A DNA stretch of 64,000 bases from JACMLD01 sp044227095 (GCA_044227095.1 JBGAFV010000001.1:1240001-1304000), one strand, 5' to 3'. Shown: positions 34,559 through 44,463, counted from the first letter of the stretch. Translations and numbers: made by a program. The notes: a model not told the origin generated them from the letters alone.

Positions 34559-35179
34559 TTAGCTGACTTCTCCTTTTGCGGGAAGCCGGATGGGCACGAA
34601 AAACATGCAAACGCTGGCGATAAACATACTTGCCCCACCCAACAACATAATATTTATTGTTTCTCCTTTAAAAAATTTATTGTTGGCATAGCTCAATAGA
34701 AAAGCTGCGGTAACCTGCGGAATCACCACAGAAAAATTAAACACCGCAAAATAAATTGTAATCTTTTCTTCTGGCGCAATGTTGCTGATAATTGCATAGG
34801 GAATGTTGCCAATACTACTCCACGCTATACCAATAAAAGCAAAAGAGAAAAAAAGCAGGTATTTGTTTTTGATAAAATAAATAAGCGACAATCCAATACC
34901 ACCAGCCAGCAATGCAAATGCATGCAAACGCTCTTTTGAAATTTTTTTGGACAACTGTGGAATTATGAACACCAGAAATGCGGCAAGCGTACTATAAAAA
35001 GCAAAACAAATGCCCACCCACGTGGTTCCGCTTTCAAAATCTCCGCTTTCTGCATTGGTGGTGTTGAACACATACCGGGTTATAACAGGGTTGGCATAAA
35101 TCCACAATGAAAAAAGGCCCAGCCATGTAAAAAACTGTACCACAAAAAGCGGCAATAAATGACGGACGATTTTAAGCAT
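34559..35179 (-). pseudogene. MFS transporter fragment, C-terminal half only
   Basis: A 206-residue frame with six hydrophobic segments that aligns by eye with the second half of sugar MFS carriers of the SLC45/GPH type: FTWLGLFSLWIYANPVITRYVF, then ESGTTWVGICFAFYSTLAAFL, GIAWSSIGNIPYAIISN and a last helix. Family members have twelve helices and about 430-500 residues; the first six helices are missing, and the 110 bp between this start and the GH9 gene cannot hold them. Either a truncated gene or a rare half-size transporter. The frame itself has no stop, so it could still be translated. Confidence 0.65.
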
Positions 35180-35289
35180 GCCTATAAAAATAGCACATGT
35201 TTCAGTCTTATTGAAAAGACAAAGTGTAAGACGGCAAACCCAAATGCATATTGTTGTATCTTAACCACTCTTTTCAAACTACACATTGT

Positions 35290-37791
35290 ATGAAATATAG
35301 CAGCGCTATTTCTATTATAAAGACTTCTTTATTTCTGTTTTTGATTTTATTTTCAGGCAAAACATTTGCGCAGCAATGGATTCGGGTTAACCAACTGGGT
35401 TATACCAGCAATGGAACAAAAGTTGCCGTATGGGCAAGCAAAGAAATAGTTGTTCCGGCTGCTTTTCAACTTTTAGATGCAGCAACAGATAAAATTGTTT
35501 ACACAGGCAAAACGGGCAATAACTTTGGTGCATATGGCCCATTTTCTCAAACGCTTCGTTTACAGTTTACCAGTTTCATTAAGCAGGGAAAATATTATTT
35601 GCAATGTGGTTCCGCAAAATCTCCCGTGTTTATAATTAACGATGATGTTTATAATGGCGCTGCAGATTTTTGCCTTAATTACCTGCGCCAGCAAAGAAGC
35701 GGCTACAATCCTTTTTTGAAAGACTCCTGCCATACCGGTGATGGATACACGATGTATGGCCCCATGCCGGATACTACGCACATAGATGTTGCAGGTGGCT
35801 GGCACGATGCCACGGATTATTTGCAGTATGTTACCACATCGGCTAATGCTACTTATCATTTACTGGCCGCTTACCGCGATTTTCCGTCTTCATTCACAGA
35901 TACACATCAATCAAACGGGCTTGATGGCAATAATGGCGTGGCTGATGTTTTGGATGAAGCACATTGGGGATTGGAATGGTTATTAAAAATGCACCCCCGC
36001 AAAGACTGGATGTTTACACAACTTGCAGATGATAGGGATCATGCAGGGTTTCGTTTACCAAATCATGATTCGGTTGACTATGGTATTGGCAAAGGAAAAG
36101 GCAGGCCCGTATATTTTGCAACTGGTTTGCCACAGGGCCTGGGCAAATATAGAAACCGAACCACTGGTGTTGCTTCTGCTGCAGGAAAATTCTCCAGTGC
36201 ATTTGCATTGGGCGCAATGGTATATGCAGGCAGAAATAAAACCTTTGCCGATCTTTTAACAGAAAGATCTTTTAGTGCATATCAATTAGGGTTAGATAAA
36301 CCAGGTGTTGCTCAAACAGCGCCAAACCGTGAGCCATATTTTTATGAAGAAGACAATTGGGTAGACGATATGGAACTGGCGTCTGCTAATCTTTATCAGC
36401 TTACAAAAGATAAAAAATTTATTGGGCAATCTATTGATTACAGTGCGCAGGAAAAAGTAACGCCCTGGATGGGCGCCGATACTGCCAAACATTACCAGTG
36501 GTATCCCTTTCACAATTTTGGACATTACGAACTGGCAAAAAATGCTGATGATAAAAACAAAGCGCTGTTGATTGCTTATTATAAAAAAGGAATTGATAGT
36601 GTATGGAAGAAAGCTAAACACAATGCTTTTTATCGCGGCGTGCCTTTTATATGGTGCAGTAATAACCTAACAGTTGCATTTGCTATTCAATGTTATTTGT
36701 ACCGCACATTAAGCAGCGATGCGCAATATGAAGAATTGGAACAGGCCTGTTTCGATTGGTTGTTTGGTTGCAATCCCTGGGGAAAAAGCATGGTGTATGG
36801 ATTGCCCGCAAATGGTAATACGCCATTGCATCCGCATTCTTCTTTGTCTTTGTTAAATCATTATCCGTTAGATGGCGCTATGGTAGATGGCCCGGTATAT
36901 GGAAGCATTTATAAAAACCTTCGCGGACTTAAACTGTTTAATGCAGATGAGAATGAAGCTTATCAATCTGATTTGGTGGTATACCACGATGATGCCGGGG
37001 ATTATAGCACCAATGAGCCCACTACAGACGGAACAGCAACGCTTGTATACCTACTGGCACAAAAAGAAGCGCAGGCAAAAAGCAATAAACCTATGATTGA
37101 TCATGGTGCCATTGTACGCGGCAAAACAAACAGTAAAAAAATTGCGCTGGTATTTACAGGAGATGAATTTGCTGATGGCGGCACTTTCATCAACAAAACA
37201 TTAAAAGACAAAAAAGTAAAAGCCTCTTTTTTTCTTACAGGGAATTTTTACAGAAACAAAAACTTTGCTTCGCTTATAAAGCAATTAAAACAAAATGGAA
37301 ATTATCTGGGTGTTCATTCAGACAAACATCTTTTGTATTGCGACTGGAATAAAAGAGACAGCCTGCTGGTAACCAAAAAGCAGTTTGAAACCGATTTAAA
37401 AAATGCTTATAAAGAACTCGCTGCAAAAGGTATTGGTTTTAAACAAGCACATTATTTTCTTCCTCCGTATGAATGGTATAATGATAGTATTGCTGCATGG
37501 ACAAAAAACATGGGTCTTCAACTGGTTAATTTTTCTACCGGCACACGTAGCAATGCAGATTATACCTATCCTGAAATGGGCAATAAATATGTTGATAGTA
37601 AAACAATTTTTAAGTCTATACTGGATTATGAACAACAATCTGCAAATGGCATGAACGGTTTTATTCTTTTGGTTCATATTGGTACAGATCCGAGAAGAAC
37701 AGACAAGTTCTATACTATGCTGCCAGAATTGATAAACACACTGAAAAAGAAAGGCTATCAATTTTCGAGGATTGACGCTCTAGCTGAATGA
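35290..37791 (+). CDS. Secreted GH9 glycoside hydrolase fused to a polysaccharide deacetylase-like domain
   Basis: An 833-residue protein from ATG 35290. After a signal peptide comes a CelD_N Ig-like domain (WIRVNQLGYTSNGTKVAVW), then the GH9 (alpha/alpha)6 barrel with catalytic-base motif HDATDY (Asp173, Asp176) and proton donor Glu576 in DYSTNEPTTDG. CNPWGKSMVYGLP is the usual NPxGxSY block. From about residue 615 a NodB-like domain follows: LVFTGDEFADGG, ASFFLTGNFYR, metal-binding GVHSDKH, LPPYEW and ILLVHIGTDP. GH9 enzymes cut beta-1,4-glucans or related chains, while CE4-type domains deacetylate sugars, so an acetylated polymer or aminosugar chain is a plausible target (inference). Confidence 0.92.
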   Translation: MKYSSAISIIKTSLFLFLILFSGKTFAQQWIRVNQLGYTSNGTKVAVWASKEIVVPAAFQLLDAATDKIVYTGKTGNNFGAYGPFSQTLRLQFTSFIKQGKYYLQCGSAKSPVFIINDDVYNGAADFCLNYLRQQRSGYNPFLKDSCHTGDGYTMYGPMPDTTHIDVAGGWHDATDYLQYVTTSANATYHLLAAYRDFPSSFTDTHQSNGLDGNNGVADVLDEAHWGLEWLLKMHPRKDWMFTQLADDRDHAGFRLPNHDSVDYGIGKGKGRPVYFATGLPQGLGKYRNRTTGVASAAGKFSSAFALGAMVYAGRNKTFADLLTERSFSAYQLGLDKPGVAQTAPNREPYFYEEDNWVDDMELASANLYQLTKDKKFIGQSIDYSAQEKVTPWMGADTAKHYQWYPFHNFGHYELAKNADDKNKALLIAYYKKGIDSVWKKAKHNAFYRGVPFIWCSNNLTVAFAIQCYLYRTLSSDAQYEELEQACFDWLFGCNPWGKSMVYGLPANGNTPLHPHSSLSLLNHYPLDGAMVDGPVYGSIYKNLRGLKLFNADENEAYQSDLVVYHDDAGDYSTNEPTTDGTATLVYLLAQKEAQAKSNKPMIDHGAIVRGKTNSKKIALVFTGDEFADGGTFINKTLKDKKVKASFFLTGNFYRNKNFASLIKQLKQNGNYLGVHSDKHLLYCDWNKRDSLLVTKKQFETDLKNAYKELAAKGIGFKQAHYFLPPYEWYNDSIAAWTKNMGLQLVNFSTGTRSNADYTYPEMGNKYVDSKTIFKSILDYEQQSANGMNGFILLVHIGTDPRRTDKFYTMLPELINTLKKKGYQFSRIDALAE

Positions 37792-37845
37792 AGAATCCAA
37801 CGATAGAAGCATCATCTTCGTATCTTTATATTCAGCTATAAAGGA

Positions 37846-38562
37846 ATGAAAAAAAGCAATTTTGCCATTGTAATAATTATTTGTTTAACCGCCACATCGT
37901 TTAAGCCTTCAACAAAGGATAAACAAACAAATGCTACACTTCAGTTTAAACATTGGGTAGGCAATAAAGAAATGGTTTTGTTTGATGAAACCTATACAAA
38001 TAATTTTGGTGAGCCTTTTGTCATTAGCAAGTTCAGGTATTATATCTCTCATCTTTCTTTTGTTGATATCAATAACAAGGAAACAGACCTGCATGATAAT
38101 TATTACCTGGTAAACGAAGCCGATTCTCTTTCTAAAACTATACAATTACCAACATCGCTTGCTATAAAATCAATTTCATTTACAATTGGTGTAGACAGCA
38201 TAAGAAATATAAGCGGCGTACAAACCGGCAGCCTGGATCCTATGAATGGTATGTTCTGGACCTGGAACAGTGGTTATGTTTTTGCAAAACTGGAAGGACA
38301 AAGTGATTCTTCTCATGCGCCAGCGCATGGCCTTACATGGGATGTTGGGGGCTTCAGGCAAAAAGAAAATGCACTAAGGAAAGTTAAACTAACTATAAAC
38401 AATTCATCAGCAACTGCAATTGTTATTAATGCAGATGTTTTAAAATGGTTTGATGCTGTTCATCCACTAAAGATTTCGCAATCGCCAACCTGTCACCAAC
38501 CGGGCAGGCTTGCGATGCAGATTGCAGACAATTATAGCGCTATGTTTTCTATTGCACCATGA
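37846..38562 (+). CDS. MbnP-like copper-binding periplasmic protein
   Basis: A 238-residue exported protein (signal peptide about 1-19) matching the MbnP family: FRYYISHLSFVD, SISFTIGVDSIRN, DPMNGMFWTWNSGYVFAKLEG and HGLTWDVGGF. Trp138 and Trp140 lie in the conserved GMFWTWNSGY block; in characterised MbnP a tryptophan is oxidised to kynurenine by the partner MbnH to make a copper site. Which Trp is used here cannot be told by eye. Its stop overlaps the start of the di-heme peroxidase gene (ATGA), so the two are translationally coupled. Confidence 0.87.
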   Translation: MKKSNFAIVIIICLTATSFKPSTKDKQTNATLQFKHWVGNKEMVLFDETYTNNFGEPFVISKFRYYISHLSFVDINNKETDLHDNYYLVNEADSLSKTIQLPTSLAIKSISFTIGVDSIRNISGVQTGSLDPMNGMFWTWNSGYVFAKLEGQSDSSHAPAHGLTWDVGGFRQKENALRKVKLTINNSSATAIVINADVLKWFDAVHPLKISQSPTCHQPGRLAMQIADNYSAMFSIAP

Positions 38563-39617
38563 GGATACCCACAATCATAATCATTTTAATTTTTTGTACA
38601 GCAGGTATTGCATGGATAAATATTGGCAATAAGCCAACGCCATTAAAATTTGTTGTGCCTGCAGGGTGGCCCCAACCTAAATATGACTTCAAAAAAAACC
38701 CACCAACAAAAGAAGGGTTTGAGCTGGGCCGCAAATTATTTTACGATGAAAAGCTGAGTAAAGACTCTACCATATCATGCGCAAGCTGTCACCAGCAGTT
38801 TAGTGGTTTTTCAACTTACGATCATAATCTTAGTCACGGTTATAACAACACACTTACAACACGCAATGCACCCGCATTACAAAACCTTGCATGGCAAACC
38901 AATTTTATGTGGGATGGTGGTATTACACATTTAGATTTGCAACCGCTTGCTCCATTAACCGCTGTAAATGAAATGGGTGAAACAATTGAGAATGTAATTA
39001 AAAAATTAAACCGCGATACTTCCTATAAAAGAATGTTTAAAGCTGCATTTGGTCCGGCAACTGTCATCAATACACAAAAACTAACAATGGCATTAAGCCA
39101 GTTTGTAGTAATGCTGGTGAGCAGCAACAGCAAGTATGATAAAGTAATGCGTGGCGAAGCTGAATTTATTTTACCAGAGAAACTTGGCTATGAAATTTTT
39201 ACCAGCAAATGCTCATCATGTCATAAAATGCCTTTGTTCTCTGATTTTACTTATCGCAACACAGGATTAAAATTAGACACCACACTTAATGATTTTGGAA
39301 GAATGAAAATTACCAGCGATAAAAATGATTCACTGAAATTTAAAGTGCCTTCTTTGCGCAATGTAGCAGTAACTGCGCCTTATGGGCACGATGGAAGATT
39401 TTTCAGCTTGCAGAATGTATATGAGCATTACAGGAACAGGATAGTAATAGGGCCAAACACAGATTCATTACTCCTGCATAAAATTCCATTGAGCAATTAT
39501 GAAATGGGCCAGATCACTGCTTTTCTCCGCACACTAACAGATACTACGTTTTTAAAAAACCCGGACTTTGCGCCGAAAGGTTATGACATTACGCCGTTTT
39601 TTATTCATTACCATTAA
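38559..39617 (+). CDS. MbnH-type di-heme cytochrome c peroxidase family protein
   Basis: A 352-residue periplasmic protein with an N-terminal signal or anchor (1-20) and two c-type heme sites: CASCH (Cys74, Cys77, His78) and CSSCH (Cys218, Cys221, His222). Family blocks include GRKLFYDEKLSKDSTISC (as LGRKLFYDEKLS), TTRNAPALQNL, MWDGG, and VPSLRNVAVTAPYGHDGRF near the C-terminus. By its overlap with the MbnP-like gene it is best read as MbnH, which modifies a tryptophan of its partner using peroxide-level oxidants, not as a detoxifying peroxidase. The last bases of the gene form the flank of a MITE-like element. Confidence 0.9.
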   Translation: MRIPTIIIILIFCTAGIAWINIGNKPTPLKFVVPAGWPQPKYDFKKNPPTKEGFELGRKLFYDEKLSKDSTISCASCHQQFSGFSTYDHNLSHGYNNTLTTRNAPALQNLAWQTNFMWDGGITHLDLQPLAPLTAVNEMGETIENVIKKLNRDTSYKRMFKAAFGPATVINTQKLTMALSQFVVMLVSSNSKYDKVMRGEAEFILPEKLGYEIFTSKCSSCHKMPLFSDFTYRNTGLKLDTTLNDFGRMKITSDKNDSLKFKVPSLRNVAVTAPYGHDGRFFSLQNVYEHYRNRIVIGPNTDSLLLHKIPLSNYEMGQITAFLRTLTDTTFLKNPDFAPKGYDITPFFIHYH

Positions 39618-39852
39618 CCTCACCCCCTGCCCCTCTCCAATGTATTGGCGAGGGGTGCCTCTCTGCGTGTTTCTTTATTGTGTACTAGCAGCTGGTTCAC
39701 GAAAGTGAATCTTCACGAATAATCTTAAACAACAGTATCGGGGTAGTTACAAATAAAACTTCAATAAAAACCATCCAGACGATCGGTAAAGAATTTTACG
39801 GAGGGGCACCCCACTATGCCGAAGGCGGAGAGGGGACGGGGGTGAGGTATTA
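39613..39852. mobile_element. MITE-like element with 22-bp terminal inverted repeats
   Basis: The left end at 39617-39638 begins ACCTCACCCCCTGCCCCTCT and the right end at 39827-39848 finishes with CGGGGGTGAGGT; the ends match in inverted orientation at 20 of 22 positions. Further inward, GGGGTGCC near 39652 and GGGGCACCCC near 39803 add to the inverted symmetry. ATTA flanks both sides (39613-39616 and 39849-39852), like a target duplication. The 188-bp interior has no gene. The element ends coincide with the stop codons of the two flanking convergent genes. Confidence 0.6.
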
Positions 39853-42483
39853 TTTAATCAACACAAAACTCCCTTTCTTAAAAATTGTTTTTCCCAGGTA
39901 ATCTTTTCCCTGTACCACATATACAAATGTGCCGGTTTCCTGTAGCTTGCCGGCAAGGCGGCCGTCCCAACCAGCGGCATTTTGCGTAGTATTGAAAACC
40001 ATTTGTCCCCAGCGGTTAAATACCCTGAAATAATCAAGATTGGCAATGCCAACGAGCACGGGCTTTATCACATCATTTTTACCATCATTGTTTGGTGTAA
40101 AGGCATTGGGCATAAAAATTTCGGGCATTGTTTTATAAACAAGCACTTTAATATTGTCTGTTGCAGAACAGCCAAACAGATTTTTTGCAGTAACCACATA
40201 CATAACGCTGTCAACAGAAGAAGAGGTAACAGTAGCCACCGGGTTTTTAATAGTAGCATTGGTAAGCCATGTTACTGGCAACCAGCTATATTGCAATTGC
40301 GAACTATCGGTTGTAATAGCGTTAAGTTGCAAAGGCTGGCCAACTACAATGGAGGTATCGTTACCTGCGCTTAGCGCAATTTTTGGATAAACAGCTACAA
40401 GTACTGTATCGCTTACAGGTTTAGGACAACCCAGTGTGTCCATGGCCGTTAGTACATAATTGGTACTAAACAATGGAGAAGCAGAAGGTTGAAGCGTGTT
40501 GCCATTAACAAGGTTAAGTAACGGAGACCAGGTAAAGGAAGAACCAACAATTGATCCATTTAAAACAGCGGTACCGCCAAAACAAATAACGGTATCAATA
40601 CCAGCATAAGCTTTGGGGTAAGGAACTACTTTTATGGTTTGTGATGCTTTTGCCTGGCATTTGCCAAGGTTGGCAGTAAGCAGGTAGGTTGTAGTGGTTA
40701 AAGGTGTGGCTAAAGGATACTTAGCCGAGGCATTGCTTAAAAAAGCAGACGGAGACCATAAGAAACTGAGTCCATAAGTTTCGGGTCGTAAGCGAATGCT
40801 ATCTGTTTGGCAAATGGTAGTATCGGCGGGCAAGGTTACTGTTATATAATCAAGTACGTTTACTGTTACTTTAGAGCTATCAATACAACCTTTGTCCTGC
40901 ACAACAACTGTATATATGGTAGTGTCTTTTGGATAAACAATAGGGTTAGAAGAATTTGGGTTGATGATATTATATGCAGGAAACCATGTAAATGAAGTAG
41001 CGCTGCTGCTTTGCACAATCAAAGGCAGGCTGTCTATACTGCAGATAAGCGTATCTGTAAATGGTAGAAAAATATCTGGCTTTCCGTTTACGGTAATTAT
41101 TTTGCTAATAGTATCTGTACAACCTACGCTGCTGCTGAGTGTGAGCAGTACCGTAGCAGTAGCAGGAGCGGGATATTGATAAGTTGGATTTTGAAGCGTA
41201 GAAACATCTGCACTTGTGGTAAGATCGCCAAAATCCCAGCTCCAGCTCTTGGTACCGTATTTTACAATTGATTTGTCAGTAAATAAAAATGGCGATTGGT
41301 AACAGCTACCTGTAAACGAAAAATCTGGTGTAAAGCCGGGATAGACTTTTACCGGCGCAGTGGCAGAGTCTATACAACCATTGGTAGTACTTACTTTCAG
41401 CTTTAATTGGTACTGCCCTGCAGCGGGATAAACATAAGTAGGTGTGGCTTGTGAAGAGGTATCCTGCGTAGAAGTAGTAACGCCAAAATCCCACAAATAT
41501 GAAGACACGGTTGAAGAAGTAGACTCGTTCTGGAAAGTAAAACTGTAATCGTTGCAATTAATATAGGAAGCTTTTAAATCTGCAGCTACGAGACTACAGT
41601 TAAAAACATAAATCTGTAATTCTTTTTTAGACGAATCGAGCAATACACCATTGCGCCACTCTTTTACATATACAGCCACTACATATTCTCCGGTAGTAGA
41701 AGGTGCTGTTCCGGAAATTAAACCTGTAACCGGGTTAATGCTAACAGCGTTGCCCAAAGGAAAAGCGCCACTATAACCTGTATTGTATGTAAGTGATGAA
41801 TATGGCGGCGCTGCAGGTGGATTGCTTGAAGTACTGCCACTGGCATTTTCTACATTTAAACCATTTCCAAAAGAATAAGAAAGAGAATCTCCATCAATAT
41901 CTGTTGCCTCAAACTGGTAAGTAAAAGATCCCTGGTAACATACAATGGCAGTGTCTTTAAAGATAAAAACCGGGCTATTGTTGGTATGGTAATCGGTTCC
42001 GTTAATAATGCCGGGCATGGTTGCAGTAATGGTAATTCCTGCGGTAGATGAGTTGACGATATTTACAATGCCATCAATTCTTAGCGCATCCTGTACAGTT
42101 AAAATATAGCCCTTGGTATTATTGGGAATATCTCCGCTATATACAAAAGTGCGGATCTCGTAACAAATAGTAGGCGGGTTGCTCATGCACGGATTGGTAC
42201 TTGTTTTGGTAATGGTGCGGGTGCTGGTAACAGAAATTAACTTACTCAGTACAGAAGCATTGGTGCCGGCATCAAACACGCCCAGGTATACATTGTCTTT
42301 AGGGCCCGTGGTTGTACAACTAAAAAAAACAGTTACTGTAAAAGTATAGTTAGAAGTGTTGGAAATTGTACCCGGCCCGTTGTATTTGTATTCAATATGG
42401 CCGCCTTTAACATGTCTTGCATAAGTTGTATGGTAACAGCTTATGAAAAGCAGGATACAGAAAAGACGAACAAAATGGTTCAT
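39850..42483 (-). CDS. Large secreted PKD/Ig-like repeat protein with T9SS type B sorting domain
   Basis: An 877-residue protein from ATG 42483, with a signal peptide (MNHFVRLFCILLFISCYHT). The N-terminal part (HVKGGHIEYKY) is typical of gliding-motility-associated surface proteins. Two PKD-like domains follow (YLWDFGVTTSTQDTSSQATPTYVYPAAG region and WSWDFGDLTTSADVSTLQNPTYQYP region, motif WDFG), then about four Ig-like repeats of the form DTxIC...L...FxWSP. The C-terminal 90 residues (PNAFTPNNDGKNDV, FRVFNRWGQMVF, GWDG, GTFVYVVQGKD) are the CHU_C / type B sorting signal for the type IX secretion system. It probably acts on the cell surface; the specific role is unknown. Confidence 0.93.
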   Translation of the reverse strand: MNHFVRLFCILLFISCYHTTYARHVKGGHIEYKYNGPGTISNTSNYTFTVTVFFSCTTTGPKDNVYLGVFDAGTNASVLSKLISVTSTRTITKTSTNPCMSNPPTICYEIRTFVYSGDIPNNTKGYILTVQDALRIDGIVNIVNSSTAGITITATMPGIINGTDYHTNNSPVFIFKDTAIVCYQGSFTYQFEATDIDGDSLSYSFGNGLNVENASGSTSSNPPAAPPYSSLTYNTGYSGAFPLGNAVSINPVTGLISGTAPSTTGEYVVAVYVKEWRNGVLLDSSKKELQIYVFNCSLVAADLKASYINCNDYSFTFQNESTSSTVSSYLWDFGVTTSTQDTSSQATPTYVYPAAGQYQLKLKVSTTNGCIDSATAPVKVYPGFTPDFSFTGSCYQSPFLFTDKSIVKYGTKSWSWDFGDLTTSADVSTLQNPTYQYPAPATATVLLTLSSSVGCTDTISKIITVNGKPDIFLPFTDTLICSIDSLPLIVQSSSATSFTWFPAYNIINPNSSNPIVYPKDTTIYTVVVQDKGCIDSSKVTVNVLDYITVTLPADTTICQTDSIRLRPETYGLSFLWSPSAFLSNASAKYPLATPLTTTTYLLTANLGKCQAKASQTIKVVPYPKAYAGIDTVICFGGTAVLNGSIVGSSFTWSPLLNLVNGNTLQPSASPLFSTNYVLTAMDTLGCPKPVSDTVLVAVYPKIALSAGNDTSIVVGQPLQLNAITTDSSQLQYSWLPVTWLTNATIKNPVATVTSSSVDSVMYVVTAKNLFGCSATDNIKVLVYKTMPEIFMPNAFTPNNDGKNDVIKPVLVGIANLDYFRVFNRWGQMVFNTTQNAAGWDGRLAGKLQETGTFVYVVQGKDYLGKTIFKKGSFVLIK

Positions 42484-42811
42484 AAAATACAAACAGGGTT
42501 ATACTATATTGGCGTTGCTTTGTATTACACGTAAAAATTGCAAATAAATATAAAGCCCACCCCTGCATTTGTTTGTTAACACCGGGTTACGGCAAACTAT
42601 GCAAAACTAAATTAGCAGAATAACCGGGTGGTATGGTAAGATATAGGTAAAAAGGGCTTTTCCGGCGATTAACACAGCAATTTACTATATCCGGCATAAA
42701 TTATTTACCCCTATTGTATATCGTTTACTATGCAATAATTTTGCGGCTCATTTACATTGCCTGCCTTCACCCGGTGTACCGCTGGTTCGGCCACCGCTAA
42801 ATAAGAAATGT
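42484..42811. other. Non-coding spacer between divergent genes
   Basis: A 328-bp spacer between the T9SS protein and mqo. Apart from the mqo promoter no gene, repeat or RNA structure was recognised. The 3-prime part before mqo (CACCCGGTGTACCGCTGGT) is GC-richer than the rest. Confidence 0.5.
42715..42743 (+). promoter_or_regulatory. Promoter of mqo
   Basis: ATTG at 42715-42718 and TAATTTTG at 42736-42743 (an exact TAnnTTTG) are separated by 17 nt, fitting the Bacteroidota -33/-7 pattern. The ATG of mqo lies 68 nt downstream. Confidence 0.5.
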
Positions 42812-44311
42812 ATGAGCCGTTCTGTAAATAAAGGCAACCCCGATATAGTTTTGATTGGCGCAGGTATTATGAGCGCAACACTTGGCGTATTATTAAAAGA
42901 ATTAAACCCCTCATTTAAAATTGAAGTGCTGGAGCGGCTGGATAGCGTGGCGCTGGAAAGTTCTGATGCATGGAACAACGCTGGTACCGGCCATTCTGCT
43001 TTTTGTGAACTGAACTATACACCGGAAAATGAAGATGGCAGCATCAGTATTAATAAAGCAATTCATATTGCAGACCAGTTTGAAATATCAAAAGAGTTCT
43101 GGTCTTTTTTGCTCGAAAAAAATTACATACGCAATCCCAAAGAGTTTATTACGCCAGTACCACACATCAGTTTTGTTTGGGGCGAAGAAAATGTAGATTT
43201 TTTGCATAAGCGCCACGAGGCTATGACCAAACACCATTTGTTTGAAGGCATGCAATATGCAGAAGATCACGAAACACTTGCACAGTGGATGCCATTGATA
43301 ATGAAAAAACGCGAAGAAGCGCAAAAATGTGCAGCCACTAAAATGAATTTAGGAACTGATGTAAACTTTGGTGCATTAACCCGTAAACTTTTCCGTTATC
43401 TTTTTGATTTACCAGGCATAACTTTTCACCTTGCACATGAAGTAAGAGATTTGCAAAAAGATGAAAAAGGAACCTGGAACATAGAAGTAAAAAATCTTAC
43501 CACTGGTCGTAAAAGAAACATCAAAACAAAATTTATTTTTATTGGCGCTGGCGGCGGCTCACTGCCATTACTTGAAAAATCTGATATACCCGAAAGCAAA
43601 GGCTACGGCGGTTTTCCGGTAAGCGGGCAATGGCTAATCTGCAATAACCAGGATGTAATTGCAAAACACAATGCAAAAGTGTATGGAAAAGCTTCTGTAG
43701 GTTCTCCGCCTATGAGTGTGCCGCATCTTGATACAAGAATTATTGATGGAAAAAAATCTTTGTTGTTTGGCCCCTATGCTGGTTTCTCTACCAAATTTTT
43801 AAAGAATGGTTCTTACTGGGATTTACCCGGGTCTATTAAATTCAGCAATATAAAACCAATGGTAATGGCGGGCATGCACAACCTGCCGCTAACAAAATAT
43901 TTAATTGAACAGGTAAGCCAGAGTGCCGAAGACAGGTTGGAAGCATTGCAGGAATACATGCCTTCTGCAATTATGAACGACTGGATACTGGAAACAGCCG
44001 GCCAACGTGTACAAGTGATTAAAAAAAGTGAAGACGAAGGCGGCGTGCTTGAATTTGGAACCGAAGTAGTTAATGCCGCAGATGGATCTATTGCGGCATT
44101 GCTTGGCGCATCTCCGGGTGCATCTACTGCAGTAGCTATTATGCTCGATTTATTAAAACGTTGTTTCCCTAAACAATTGCAAACAGCAGAATGGCAAATG
44201 AAGTTAAGGGCAATCATACCTTCTTATGGCCAATCGTTGGCAGACGATAAAGAGCTTGCAATAAACACAAGAGAAAGAACGAGTGAAATATTGGAGTTAC
44301 AAAAACGATAG
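42812..44311 (+). CDS. mqo: Malate:quinone oxidoreductase
   Basis: A 499-residue FAD protein with IVLIGAGIMSATLGVLL at the N-terminus, the NNAGTGHSAFCELNYTP block that characterises Mqo, KMNLGTDVNFGALT, GAGGGSLPLLEKS, GFPVSGQWLIC and LLGASPGASTAV near the C-terminus. It oxidises malate to oxaloacetate at the inner membrane and passes electrons to quinone, as part of the TCA cycle and respiration. The ATG at 42812 is preceded by an out-of-frame ATG at 42808. Single gene with its own promoter. Confidence 0.96.
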   Translation: MSRSVNKGNPDIVLIGAGIMSATLGVLLKELNPSFKIEVLERLDSVALESSDAWNNAGTGHSAFCELNYTPENEDGSISINKAIHIADQFEISKEFWSFLLEKNYIRNPKEFITPVPHISFVWGEENVDFLHKRHEAMTKHHLFEGMQYAEDHETLAQWMPLIMKKREEAQKCAATKMNLGTDVNFGALTRKLFRYLFDLPGITFHLAHEVRDLQKDEKGTWNIEVKNLTTGRKRNIKTKFIFIGAGGGSLPLLEKSDIPESKGYGGFPVSGQWLICNNQDVIAKHNAKVYGKASVGSPPMSVPHLDTRIIDGKKSLLFGPYAGFSTKFLKNGSYWDLPGSIKFSNIKPMVMAGMHNLPLTKYLIEQVSQSAEDRLEALQEYMPSAIMNDWILETAGQRVQVIKKSEDEGGVLEFGTEVVNAADGSIAALLGASPGASTAVAIMLDLLKRCFPKQLQTAEWQMKLRAIIPSYGQSLADDKELAINTRERTSEILELQKR

Positions 44312-44463
44312 TTTCACGCGGCAGGCACAGCGGAGCAACGAACGCGAAGCTGATAGCCGCTGCGTACTTTGCCATTTTGCGAACGCTGCGAGAAAAATTT
44401 TAAAATCATGGCTATCTTATGAATCATCAAAATCAGCGTTCTGTTTAAAGGCTAGCAGCTAAG

